DNA of 45,574 nt. It comes from Laccaria trichodermophora. Its lineage: Eukaryota > Basidiomycota > Agaricomycetes > Agaricales > Hydnangiaceae. The notes under the pieces were generated by a model, which worked only from the letters and a program-made list of their open reading frames with translations, was not told where the DNA came from and ran no database searches. The stretch spans positions 1 to 45,574 of the forward strand of contig JACTVC010000060.1 in NCBI GenBank assembly GCA_018417955.1, written 5' to 3'. The translations under genes were made by a program, and so were the position numbers. Below are positions 1-11,800 of this stretch, piece after piece (the first letter of the stretch is position 1; each line of letters begins with the position of its first letter).

Positions 1-107
1 GTAAAGCGCCTCGGGGTAGAAGGCGTCGTCAAAGGAGCCGGCGGTGTCGTAAATTGGCGCGTAGGCAATGTTGAGGCTTCTACGTCCATGGAGTATGTCG
101 AAAGAAC
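1..107 (-). CDS. Partial gene cut by the left window edge (internal exon)
   Basis: On the minus strand a reading frame runs off the window edge. It begins after a good acceptor (polypyrimidine tract then ACAG, acceptor AG at 108-109) and reads SFDILHGRRSLNIAYAPIYD followed by an acidic aromatic stretch ending EALY. The codon pattern and acceptor argue for a true exon. I do not recognise the family. The upstream exon is probably between 110 and 300 but I could not fix its donor. Confidence 0.45.
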
Positions 108-510
108 CTGTAAAAACCTGTATTTCGGGCGGTGAGTGAGCGGATTAATATATGAAGGACGGAAAGTGCGTACTGCGACTGTTGCTGTGGCAATGGTGGA
201 GGTGGAAGGTATGCACTTGGAGCCATGGGTGCAACTGCTGTGGGTGCAGTGACTACTTGTAAATTCGCATCGCTTTCATCTTGAGATGTGCAACTTGCGG
301 ATGCGGGCCATTGCTTCGCATGGCAATACGAGTCCTGGTTTTTTTAACCACCACCACCGTGTTTGCCTCTAAAGCTCCAATTACGGACCATGTGAGGCAA
401 CTTCCAATTCCTGGCTGATAAGCAAGGCACACTTCTAGTATGTTGATTTTTTCCCTATAACCATTGTATCTGCCTCCATTCTTTCATTGCGTTGTTCTGC
501 GTGCAATTAT
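108..510. other. Intergenic or intron sequence, no firm gene
   Basis: This stretch should contain the 5' part of the truncated edge gene on the minus strand. A possible upstream exon with Pro/Thr-rich coding lies around 190-250. Nothing else is supportable. Confidence 0.3.
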
Positions 511-1077
511 TTACAGCATATTTTCAATAATGACTGTATGATCAGCTTCCATCTCGGTTACGTTATCCGCTGCATATTCCACTGCATCGTCAATCTCCTT
601 TCGTAAGTCATCTACCTCCTTCCTAAAGGTGTCCACTCGGGCCAGTAAGTCGCGCACACGTCTTTTGAGTTTCTGTGCCGTGCTTTTTAAACCGCCGGCT
701 TTTTCTAATGCAGTAGGAAGTAGTGTGTCGATGATGTTGGTACGTCGTTGATGTGCAACCTTGAGACGTAATTTGTGATTTTGTGTACCTATGATAGGGA
801 ACGTGTTAGCAATGAACGCAATTTTTTTTTTAGACCGGCTACCTATACTTGTATCTTGCTCAGCGGCGGCAGCTTCAAGCTCCAATTGCAAGTTGTGTTC
901 ATCTAAAGCTTCGTCGGCTGTCTTATCTGCCTTTTCAAAGTTTTCGAAGGCCTCGGTGAATTTCTCTGCCGCATTGAGAAGGTTTGACCAGTCGAAACCT
1001 AAGTGATCGTTTCTCAATTCGGAGGCAAGGTGCTGTATTTTTTGCTCGAAGATGGATGGGTGGATTTCCATTTCCAT
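511..1077 (-). CDS. Small helical (coiled-coil) protein, paralogue of the gene at 29341-29890
   Basis: Single-exon ORF of 188 aa starting at the ATG at 1077. The N-terminal third has a DW..L..AA..F..A...F..AD..AD signature, which recurs in the 164-aa protein encoded at 29341-29890. A lysine-rich linker (SRSKKK) follows. The C-terminal half is highly charged with heptad-like Leu/Val spacing (around residues 120-175) and is probably coiled coil. No signal peptide or membrane segment is visible. Function unknown. The shared N-terminal motif plus a basic linker and helical tail in both paralogues indicates a genuine duplicated gene family rather than a chance ORF. Confidence 0.65.
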   Translation of the reverse strand: MEMEIHPSIFEQKIQHLASELRNDHLGFDWSNLLNAAEKFTEAFENFEKADKTADEALDEHNLQLELEAAAAEQDTSIGSRSKKKIAFIANTFPIIGTQNHKLRLKVAHQRRTNIIDTLLPTALEKAGGLKSTAQKLKRRVRDLLARVDTFRKEVDDLRKEIDDAVEYAADNVTEMEADHTVIIENML

Positions 1078-1403
1078 GGTAGTTCGGTAGATCGACTTAA
1101 TGAAAAAAATTTAACAGCACAAGAGCGCAAACATGTGATTGTCAAGGTCTCCCAACGTCATACAAACGATGAGTCTACGCACGCGAGCGAGGAAACATAT
1201 GCAAATAATCGGTTATGGCGAACGTAAACGCCTTGGGGGTAGAAGTGCATCCAGGGGATTTACATAGTCGATGAACTTTCAAATATAATATTGGTGTTTC
1301 AGCGCATGGAATGCTATTCGTCAGGTGCTGCTGTTTGTCAAGAAATATGATACAAATGATACTGTTCGTCAAGAAATATTGTTCGACAAGAAATACAAAC
1401 TCT
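1078..1403. other. Intergenic region between two minus-strand genes
   Basis: Contains the promoter side of the 511-1077 gene and the 3' flank of the membrane-protein gene. I see an imperfect repeat of GTCAAGAAATA around 1337-1380 and no convincing ORF. Confidence 0.4.
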
Positions 1404-2912
1404 TCACTGCTCCTCCTCCACCTCCCTGTTCCGCTCCTCCGGCTCCCCATTCGGCAAGGGAAAGGCACCCGAACTCATCTCCACGTCCGCGCTCATCTCA
1501 CGCAATTCCCTGTCATACCTTGCCAACGTCTTCATTATCATCGTGAAATACACCATCCCAATCACCCAGACCCCCGTGACAGCCACCCGTGGACCCAGAC
1601 CCGCCGTTGCGTTTAACGGTGGGGAAGAATCGTTCACTGATCCGTCAAGCCAGACAAATGAAATGATGGACGCGAGGAAGAGGAGCAATGACCTGTTGGA
1701 AAATAAATAAATAAATAAAGCGTCAGGCCGATGATGGAGTCTGGAGGTAAACAATACCAAGACGTCGATACCGCCGGCATCGCCAGTAAAACGTGAACAT
1801 TCCACCATGTAGCGGAACTTGTCCCCCTTACTTCCTACCAGCAGCCGAATCGGTTAATATTAATTTTTTCCCTTTATTCTTGAACACAAACACGCACCTC
1901 TTCCCATTTCGACGATCGAAACATGCTCCTCATCGTCCCAAATCTCATCATATATAGATATCCATATACAAGACCCATCAACGCGCATATCAAAGAAAGT
2001 TGCGCAATGTTCTTCGTAATAGGGTCATTGGACGCTTGGGGTATTTGCAATAACGTTAAAATAGCACTACGATGTTACTTGTTTTTAGCTTTACCGCACT
2101 TAAAAACAGAAAATATGACGCACGATATCAAAAAAGCAGATGCGCCGTTCAGTATTTCCCAATCCTTCGACAATGAGTCCAAATTCGAATCCGTCCCAGC
2201 GGTCCTCGAATGGTACCACATTGGAAACCTCAGAAGCAATAGATTGTAGTAAATCTGCCTGGGCAACAGACGCGCGGCTTCGTATAATGACTTTACTGTA
2301 ATTTCATTGCAGTTGTAATAGCCGTTTGACGAGGAACTGAAGGAGGGGTTGGTGTTGGTCGTCGGATCTGCGATTGTATCTTGGCCTGGGTTGTCGTTCG
2401 TTTCGGAGTCGACAGCTCCAATAGATGAGGACCACTGGTAAAAATGAGCCCAGCTCGTCGATATCTGCGGAAGCAACCTCAACGCGTTAACGGACGCAAA
2501 TCTCTCTGGAACAGGGGAGTTTGCGCGCGAACGAGAGGCGGTATCGGATGTAGTTGGGTATATGAAGTTCGATTTCACGCTGATGTTTAGCCGCTCGGGG
2601 TCTGCTCCATGACGTGTAGCTCTCCCTCTTAACGCTGTACATAACAGTTAGCACACGATTAGGACCTTGAGAGGATGGATACGTACCTTGACCATCGCTC
2701 CACGTAGTAGTCAACGATACGCTACCATCCGAAACGCTCTCCCTTGCTATCCCTCTGTCTTCGTCGTGTGTATCAATCGAGACGTCGGTCGCGGTATTGG
2801 CGTTATTCGATAGGCGTATAGTTCCTGTCATTTCGATACCCAAATTTGCAGGCAACGTCTCTGCTTCTGTAGTCCCTCTTGTGGTTGTCGCGAATACGCG
2901 TTCGGTGTCCAT
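1404..2912 (-). CDS. Polytopic membrane protein, agaricomycete family of unknown function
   Basis: Five exons close in frame: 2687-2912, 2095-2625, 1898-2034, 1758-1834 and 1404-1692, with introns of 60-65 bp, giving 419 aa. The start is the ATG at 2912 (MDTERVF); an in-frame ATG at 2957 is possible. The N-terminal half is hydrophilic and Ser/Thr-rich. Helices follow at FLISCVIFSVF, then LSLICALMGLVYGYLY next to MMRFGTMR, then WWNVHVLLAMP running into LLLFLASIISFVW, then VAVTGVWVIGMVYFTMI, so about four to five membrane spans. A charged cytosolic-type tail ends the protein. The SNDPIT...SLICALMGLVYG and WWNV...AMP blocks match a common agaric membrane-protein family that I know only as uncharacterised. 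Intron 4 contains an AAAT microsatellite. Splicing is strongly supported because five exons restore one frame. Confidence 0.8.
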
Positions 2913-3330
2913 TATGTCCGCTTTACAAGCTGTGGCGTGAGCGTGACACAGTATCACTACCTCCAGGCGTTGTAGTAACGTTCGCCTGCCAGAGACGCGT
3001 CTTCGTCAGCGTGGATAGAGCAGCACGCTTAATTTCGTATGGCGTTTGGCGAGGGATCCTTGCAGCTGTGTATGTAGACTTATTCCGCGTGTTGCGCTCG
3101 GGTTTGGACGTCTTCGCTTTCATCGTTTTCAATATTGCTAACCTCCTGTTCCGTAATGAGGGTACGTTGTCATTCTGCCTCCGCTTGCTTCCGTCTGTGG
3201 GAGGGCGATTTCACTGTAAACAAGAAGATGTGTTGGTGAACAGCTATTTATAACGCTGGTCGCTTTCCGCGCGTTTATCTGGATGTACGATACATGAAGA
3301 GGGAGTAGAAGTTGTGAAGGATTTGCGGAC

Positions 3331-3730
3331 ATGGTCGTTTTGGTGCGCAGCAAGTCTATGCAGATTATTGCCCCGCAGTCCCGCATTGTTAGGACGTGGA
3401 TAGTGTGGTCGGTGTGCACGACGGTCCAAAAAAGGCGCTAAATCTGCGAGAAAATCATACATTGGTCGAGAATATAGTCATAACGTAAGACTTACGGTAG
3501 CATGCAATTGGGAAAGCATCTCCGACTTCACGCGTAAGCGCTATCTGCCATGGCTCGGGTTTCGCATGTCCTCAGACATGTGCGACAGTTTCTTTTCTTG
3601 GGTATCGGTTAAATTCACGTACGTTCAAGAGCTGGATTTGACGCAAATGGTTCCCCCAGACCCGAACATGTGGACCTGGAGATTAGATGCGTTGTGGGAC
3701 TCGTGTCCGGAGTTGCAGTCGTCGGGGTAA
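3331..3730 (+). CDS. Possible small plus-strand gene, unresolved splicing
   Basis: An ATG near 3331 opens a short frame (MVVLVRSKSMQII). A better frame further on reads WESISDFTRKRYLPWLGFRM, then a Trp-rich stretch ending WDSCPELQSSG at a TAA near 3730. The second part looks coding, with F-box/LRR-protein-like composition, but I could not join the two frames with consensus splice sites. It may be a remnant. The flanks 2913-3330 and 3731-4114 show no other gene. Confidence 0.25.
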
Positions 3731-4114
3731 AAACCTACCAGCGGCCGGCGAAAAAAGTCAAGTAATATTTTAGGTGAATGAAGTGGGCTGGTATATGTCC
3801 CTTGAAATTTATGGCATCCATAGGCGAGGGGTAAGTTTTACTCATGTGGATTTCTTTGGTGATAGCGCGGAACGGACACACCGTGGTATAAAATATATGC
3901 TCCACGATGCGAGTATCGGATATTGTTCTAACCTCTGCTAAACCTCACATAAGTTGAGATGAAAATCAGAAAGAGGTTTGAGAAACTTGAACAGACGCAA
4001 CTTCAAACTCCTTCTTATCACTGTCAGTGACGTTCGCCTGAAGCCCAGCAACCGATTTCCCAGCCGTGCGATGAACAAGTGTGGCTGAGACCGCAGCTGT
4101 ATGTCCGCCAATCA

Positions 4115-5485
4115 TCAATTACCCTTTCCAAACTTTGATCCTCGAGCAGGAAGGGGACGAACCAAACATGGCAGTGAGGAAAGCAATCCCACCGGACTAA
4201 CACTCATTCCATGGCACCAGACCCCTGCTTCACCATCAGAGTATCGTTTGAAATTGCCTTCGTGAGGCGCTTGTGTTGAGACCAAGATTCCTACCGCTGC
4301 GTTGAATCGGAATTCTATCAAATAATACTACTCATTCAAGGAACCCCACTCACCTAGCCTTAGCCATGTGATACTCAATACGGTGAAGGTTGTATAAAAC
4401 TCAGCACAGCCTTCAGAATCACAAGTCTCGGAATGTCGTTTTTGCCCAGCCGAAATGGGTAGAGCCACAGCAAACCACTTTGTGCAGTCAAGCGATGGGT
4501 CCATCGCCTGCTGCGCAATAATATTTTGTGGTGATGATAACAGCGAGCTCTGTCCACCGATGTTTGCGGCCAATGCGATTGATTGCCAAGTGCCGAGGTC
4601 CGTTAGTGTCCGCAAAATGGGCTAGAGAGAGGCACGTTGGTTTCGGTGGAAAACAATAATAATGGAGGTCAGATGATACCTATGTATCAGGGTGAAGCAC
4701 AGCGTGGGGGCAGCAACATCACTAGGTTAACCATGAACGTGAGTAAGAGTGAACAGCTTATGACCATGAGGAATAGAGATCACGTGATCCACATGCTGGC
4801 GAAACGCGACACGCCCATGAATGCAAGCAGAACGGTGCTTGGGTGGTAGTGTGAGAACGCGAGTGATCAGCGCTCGGTCAAATTGGTCTTGTTGGGGCGG
4901 ATGAAATGGTAAAGCCTCCGATTGATAGCATGATCGTTGGTAATGAGAACATGATGTAAAAAAAACGTATCTGAAAAAGATTGAGAATGAGATTCTTGAG
5001 ATGCGGGTTTGATCATGACATACTTTGTGGCAGCAGGCGTCAATAACTGTCCATCACCTTCGTCGCGGATGACTCTAAGAAGAACTAAAAGCAAAGGAAC
5101 ACAGATAGACGTGACAAATAAGGGGATGGCCTGGATGAATGTATAGTCAGGGAAAACCAGACCTCTGTGAAAGCATCAATTAGCTTCGAAGCCTTCCACG
5201 GACTGAATGTTCAAAAGTAGGGCAAAGACAGCGACAGCAATGGCCATAAGTATGTGCCTTTTCTTGAGCTTGAACTTGCCAACAGAAGTTGGGATGTTTA
5301 GCAGAGACGGCTCAGGCTCCTGAACGAGTGTCGCACCAGGTGGTATTGTCGGATCGGCCTCTCCCCTCCTCTCGCGACCGATCTCCGTTGCCATTTTCTT
5401 CTTCATTATCCGCTAGTGGAGGAGCGTTGATGCTGGTGGACGTGATACTGACTTCAGAACCGAACGTTCTGGTCGTTGTCACCAT
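4115..5485 (-). pseudogene. Decayed SLC13/Pho91-type phosphate transporter
   Basis: Translations on the minus strand recover ordered pieces of a sodium/phosphate symporter of the SLC13 (yeast Pho87/90/91-like) family. First comes a basic membrane anchor (KLKKRHILMAIAVAVFALLL). Then AIPLFVTSICVPLLLVLLRV and LLTPAATKYVF, then MFSLPTIMLSIGGFTISSA, LITRVL and FASMWIT. Near the C-terminus the frame has ALAANIGGQSS and SSPQNIIA. The pieces sit in different frames: there are shifts near 4960-4900 and at about 4870, and a stop straight after FASMWIT. Several can only be read by changing frame without splice sites, so the gene is dead. The family normally imports phosphate across the vacuolar or plasma membrane. 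The family call rests on the order of the signature blocks. Confidence 0.7.
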
Positions 5486-5522
5486 GGCGGTCTTGCGCGT
5501 AGTGGCTGTACTTGGAATATGA

Positions 5523-5580
5523 CAAACAATGACAAATTTTCAACTGAAAAGTGGACGAGTCTAAAATTTGTAGATGTTTG
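5523..5580. repeat. Palindromic repeat copy A (10 bp internal deletion)
   Basis: Degenerate member of the 68-bp palindrome family. The left arm begins CAAACAATGACAAATTTT and reaches the GTGGACG centre. The right arm is shortened by 10 bp and altered, ending GATGTTTG. It lies between the transporter pseudogene and the Helitron 3' side. Confidence 0.75.
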
Positions 5581-5863
5581 GTTGGTACCTTCGGAAAGAC
5601 AGGTCGCCGAATAGCGGGCATTCAAGTTCTTGACGCTGGAAGCTACTTACTTGACAGTCGGTGATGGTGACACAGGGTGAGAATTGTCGCTGTCATTACC
5701 ACCGGCATCATAGACCGTCATCCTGAACAACGATGCGAGAACCACCAATAGATCACCCATCAACAACAGCTGTGGCATCCTCCGCGGCTGGTTGCAACAA
5801 AAGTTCCGCGTTGGACAAATCTTTGGCTGACCACAAGATGTTGAGAGATATTACCATCGTGAC

Positions 5864-8800
5864 TCAACCAATCAGAGAATATATTGCGAAAGAGGCATGT
5901 TTGTCATTGCATGTATTTAACCATGTGTCAGAGTGCAGTGAATGTATATGTGATACTGGAAATGCGCGCGCTCCATTTTGGCCGTCATGGAACCATATCT
6001 TCCCGTCCGAAGTGATGATGCGACTGTTGAAATGATAATTACCCGCGTAAATTACACCATGCAAGGTAAATGTTAATAACCTATTATCGCAAAACAGTTT
6101 GAATTTGGTGTCGATGATCAGATCTTCTTGATGAAGCTGTACCACCAACAAGTGGGGTGCGTATGGTAAAATATCAGGCAGCCGAAGCATGACTTCATGG
6201 GAACGTCTGAAACATTTTGGGCAACGTCGCCAACCGTTCAAGCGGATTTGAAGTGCTTCAGAAAGACGACGGTGTTGGGTTTGCTGTAGTTCTAAACCTT
6301 CAAGTGCCGTAAATTCCCTGATGTTACCAAACATTTGAGTAGTTTTGTAATTACAATCAGGACAAGTAACAGGCGAAGTAAACATGGAAGGATGACCTAC
6401 AATTTCCTTGATAAGCTGTTGGATGTCGGTAAAAACATGGCCTTTTGGATATGAGTCGTTGTCATACTCGTACAGTAGTTGTCGCGTGATATCTCTGGCG
6501 ACTTCAAGGCTGCATGTGCCGTTTTCATAGGCTGCGAAACCTTGTACCACAGTTTTCATATAAACGCTGAGTGAGGACAACTTGATCGTATGTGCACGTT
6601 TGTTTTCTTTCCACATATTATACAGGATTGCAAAGGGTGCGTCGTAAGCGCAACTATATGAGACGGCATCCCAGATAGGACCTACCGGCGAATAATTGGT
6701 TATTGTCGTTTCGGTTTGTGTCGTCGTATTGGTTTTTTTTTTGGTTTTTTCAGTTGAAGATGTTTTCGTTTTAGGTTTGATTTTACTTGGATCAGGGATA
6801 TAGTTTGAAATGGCGGTCTGGGCATTTATTTTGAGGTCCCAGGTGCCATCCTTTTGTATGTCTTTTATTTCTTGATCTGTAGGGCCCCATCTCAATGCGG
6901 CAATGCAAGGCAATTGCTCCTTTTTTTCGATTCTTTTCCACAATTGATATGCGCGGACGGTTGGATTTCTCAAGTCTCCGAAGATGCCTTCAGGTAACGT
7001 CCCGTGGTAACGCATAGTTGTTACCTCATCGAGTAAAAACAATTCTCTAAATTCTTGTCTGAGGAAACCTGATATACCTTTTGTTATTTTACGAGCGTCA
7101 AAACCTTGGATAATGATAGTGCCATCAGCCGATGCACTTCTGGACAGGCAAGTGTAATAAGATTGAGCGGTCTTGCAATTATTGAGCTCCACAATGTTTA
7201 AAGGTCGGGTCTTACCTTGAGCAGCATAATCAGTCATAGAAAAATTGGGCAAGACCATAACTTGTTGTCGAGTGAGGGTGACCATATGATCGTTGGGCAG
7301 TAGAGCTTTGACTGTAGAACTCGTTCTTGACATAGGTACGACGTTGAGTGGAAGTCCTGGCAGTTCTACATTTCTCGGGGGATTTACGAGTTTCACGAAC
7401 AGTGTTTCTAGTACCTTTTTTCCATGGTCTCCGATGAAATCATTCCATCCTACGACGACAGCCTCTTGTCCTTTTGTGATGCAGAGTTCTGTAGCGTCGT
7501 TGATCCTGACCATGACGGGCATACCTAAACAGATTGACAATTTTCCTGGAATGTGTTCACTGGTACACGGCGATGCATTCCATAAGACACTTTGTAGTCC
7601 GATAGCAATGTTTCCCAGGCGACCAGTTTTTCCTGTGGGCGAAGCGGAGTTGCTAAGTTTGTCAATGGAGTAGAAATGCTCCAGGCTTTGACCAGTATCA
7701 CGAGCAAAACGATTGCTACCTATTTCGTTAATTCTGTCTTTTTGAGAATTCCAGGCAGTTATGATTGACACGTGTCGAAAGCGAGGGTCATTGATTTGAG
7801 GTTGATCCCTTCGTCTGCCGGCAATTCTAGTGTTCAAAAAGGCGACGTCGCTGTGCGTACAAGCTGCGTATCTCATGTTTTCCAAGGCAGTTCGCAATTT
7901 CGCATCTTCAGGAGACTGTACTGTTTGCCTCATATTTTGTTTCAAAATAACAACTGTAGTAAATTGATGCCATAAGATTTTACCTATCGTGCTTTCTTGT
8001 GAATTCTTAGAATGTGAGAAGTCTTGAATTTTGGCAACTTCATTGCTATAAAGGGCATGTCCTCTTGCGGGGGGTAGTTGAGCAAAGTCTCCCGCTACGA
8101 TCATGTTAATACCACCAAAAGGTTTATCGTGAACGTTTCGAACTTGACTTAAACGTGAACTAATAGCGTAGAGCTCATGACATGCTACCATAGATATTTC
8201 ATCAATGAAGACATATTGTACGCCTTGCATGCGTATGCGCGCGTCGTGTACCGCTTTCGCTTCGGAAATACGAGGTTGTCGATCCTCATCTTCTTTTTTT
8301 GAAATGTGTATACTTAACACCGAATGATAAGTATGACCGTTTAATAAAGCGGCTGCGGTACCTGTAGGCGCTAATATTATAAAACGATGGGCCTCGTTTT
8401 TCCGTTCAAACATTTCTGCAATAGCCTTGAGTACTTGACTCTTGCCGGTACCTCCCATACCGCCGAGATACATTTTTAGTTGATTTGGGGGTGCCAAGGA
8501 GGAGGCATGGTTAGCGACAATTCGAAAAGCTCGCTCTTGTTCGTCATTTAGTTCGTACTTTATCACCGTTTCATCGATTATGTCGTTATGAATCTCCTTC
8601 TGCGCTTTGAATGTCTTGGTAAAATAATTCGCGGTTAGCACACGTACTTTATCTGAAGGTTTATCTGAATCTATGGGTTGTTGCTCTTCGGACGTAGGCA
8701 GATGTGCATTTTTTAGTGTTAACAGTTTTTGCTTTGCTTCGTTAACGAGCGTTTTCCACTGATTTGCGCTACGTAATATTTGTGGCTTGAAATGTGCGTA

Positions 8801-11800
8801 GGGCTGTATTATATAATTTTTGCAATTGTCGAGCCAACCACAAGACATCATGATTCTGTCCACATCGGCCATCTGGGAAAGTTTGCGTTGAGAGATTTTG
8901 CCAATTTCTGGAGCTGTCTCGTCCGTTATATCGTATTCTGAACCATATGTTGTTCCGTTGTCTGGGTCGATGTCGAGATCAACTTCACCCATGAACCTAT
9001 CGCCAATAGAGAATACTTTATTCGCCGCAACACCTTTTGCTTTCAATACGGCGTGATAATCATCTCTTGCATCGTTGCACTCGTACCTCAAGTTGAAGTT
9101 ACTCATCAACCTCTTTTGTTCGGAAGAAAATGGAAACGTGGTAAAAGCGTCATGCCAACTTTCGCCTTCTTGTTTTAATTCCTTACCAGTTCTCCAAGGA
9201 ACAAGCAGAGTGAGCATAGTACAACAGTAAAATTCTCTGTCTCCCTGGTCAGCACGGGGTAAAGTGCCTCCAACAAAGTTGGGTATGAAGTTTGTTAATC
9301 GATTGGGGTCGCAAGAGACGGCATGTGTTTTGTATAGAGGATGTTCGGGCAAAAAGGCATGTTTCAAGATGTCGAGGGTGTCGTCGTCCCTCTCAACTTC
9401 TTGAATATCCGCGTCATGCGCCGTTTGCAATACTTTGAGGAACTCTATTTGGGCTTTCTTCGATCGACGCTTTCTCACCGATGTCTGCATCCATTCAATG
9501 AGAGTAAGATTTGAGAAAGCTTCAGGTCGATAAATGTAGTCATCTACGTTGGATTTAGCAACATAGTGACCTTGTTCTCGCCCCAGGACAACTTTATCCT
9601 CGTTCTTGGTTTGGTCGTCGTCTTGCCTTGGACCAAAAGCCGTACCATCCTCATATAGTTTCTCAAGAGTGTGAATTCTTTCGTCGTATACGTCATGTCG
9701 AGCGTCGTTTTGATTAGCCATTTCGTCATCATAATCGTTATTTCCGTGTTCAACGAGGTCTTCTTCATTACGACAGTCAGACTGACTTAAAACTTTTTGT
9801 ACCACTTCGCTTGTCTTTATATTTGTGGCTTTGTTGTTTAATGCGTTATCGTGACCTCCTCCTTTGTACATATGATTGTTGGTAGCTTCGTCGTGATCAA
9901 CGTTCATATCGTCGTTAGTTTTCTCGGGCAAATCGGCATCAACGTTCATATCGTCGTTAATTTCCTCGGGCAAAACGGTAATTGAATCGATCTCCATTCC
10001 GTGATCCACATCGAGGTGAGTGTTCAGCAAATCTACGTTCATCTCTAAATTATTTTGCTCGTTTTCATCTGATTTATAATCGTCTTCGTTAGATGTTGTA
10101 TCCCAGGCCCTACGAACGTGGTACACAAAACCTTTCCACCAAAACGTCACAAATTTATGGCTAGTGTAGTGGTCTGGATGTTCTAAAAGGTACATAGCAG
10201 CCATCGGACTTCCCAATTCGATCTTCGTAGACAAGCTATTGACAACTTTGAGCAATATTTTTCGAGCGCCTTCCAACGGCTTGACTTCTCCGTCAACAAG
10301 ATGTGGATTTGATTCAAAAATATCATATGCCGAAGAAAAAATTTGATGCGTTTTCAAGCTCTGCTTAGTGATGTAATCAGATATGTAGGCCACGATTGCT
10401 TTAACTGCAGTGCCCGATAGCAAACTAGTCACATCAGTGTTGGACCGCATTAAGTACGTTACGCAAGGTGTGAGGGTGTTCATCATAGGTTCCAATTTTT
10501 TCATATTGAGATGACCGTCAACAGGATCTACTTCAGTTTGATGGAAAATTTCTCTAGGAAATCGTGCTTTACAAATTCCATCCTTGTTTAGGCATCCTCT
10601 TGGTCCTTGAATATCAGTTTCTGCGGATCCGTCTTGAGATGTATCGTTTACTCCTTTTTTCTTTGCTTTGCTAACGACTTTGACCATGGGAGTACATGTT
10701 CTATGTAGGTTTGAACGAAAGATGAGGTCGTCTACTGTGTTATTGTAACGGCTAAACCAATTTTTGACCGCTAGACATTGGAAACAGTTATTGCAGTTTT
10801 CATGGGTACACAGCGAAGGCGGCATATCTGGGAAAGTTTGTGTTGGATCTCGATAGTCGGTAGGTATCTCCGGTGCTATGTCATCGGGTTTTAAAATAGT
10901 GTGAATTCCCTGCTTTGTGGAATTGACTATAGGCACTTTTGCTTTAACATCGTTCATTGTGCCTGTTAAAAATTCTCCCACGTGTGAACCTTCTAAATAA
11001 GTTATTAACGCTTCTTGAAAGGGCCCGTCAGCAGCCATCAGACGGTCCCTAATTTCCTGAGGAGACAATGCACCTTTTATCCAAAGCAACATATGAAAGT
11101 GTAGCGTCAGACGACCTTGTTGCTCTACGGTTCCGTAATATGCGGAAGTATCGCCATATAATCCGCGATCGTTTGTGCCCACACCCAAGACGTGTTTAAT
11201 GAAACAAGAGATCATGACATGAAAAAATTGCGCAGCCGCTACAGGGTTCTTACTCACAAGACGATAACGTTCTTGCGCAGATCGCAGATCAGGGCAGAAT
11301 TTGATTTGTTCATCAGCGAAATAAAGACAGAGAGGGTGCCGATTGTCTGCCGGTGAAAGTGTGATAAACCATGTAGGAGCTCCTTTAAAAGCGATGGTGG
11401 ACCATATTTCATTTCGCATGTGCTTTTTGTTTGTCAAAGATCCTTTCACGTGGCCGCCGATATGGTCTATAGATTCTAAGATGGAAAAGCAAAGCTTTTC
11501 CTCATTAGTTTCCGGCTTGACCCTTTCGCCTCCTTTCAATCTTTCAGCGATGCTTTTCAAAACATCGGGTTTGATTTGTTTTAGTTTTTCAGAAATTTCG
11601 CCAAATTTGTGTCTCTTTGCTAGAAGAAAACTACCGGTTACACCACCCTTGAGTTGCTCATGATTGAATGCAACGATGGGAAAATACACATCGGTTTGAA
11701 ATCGCTTATCGTGATACAATAAGAAATGTTTTTTGATCTTCATTTCCGAATTTTTGTTTGTATGCCTAGCTTGGCCGATACCTCCTAAACCATACGGAAA

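Noticed and set aside
1701..1720. AAAT microsatellite
   Set aside because: Lies inside intron 4 of the membrane-protein gene and needs no further explanation.
2075..2250. C-terminus of the membrane-protein exon read through to its stop (GKAKNK)
   Set aside because: The GTAAAG donor within it and the acceptor at 2035 restore a conserved membrane segment, so the read-through end is intron.
5523..5580. Palindrome A as the Helitron 3' hairpin
   Set aside because: Identical palindromes occur far from any Helitron coding sequence, and no CTRR end follows the hairpin at the expected distance.
5733..6035. Plus-strand 100-aa ORF over the Helitron 3' end
   Set aside because: It is antisense to the conserved His box of the Helitron protein and has no motif of its own.
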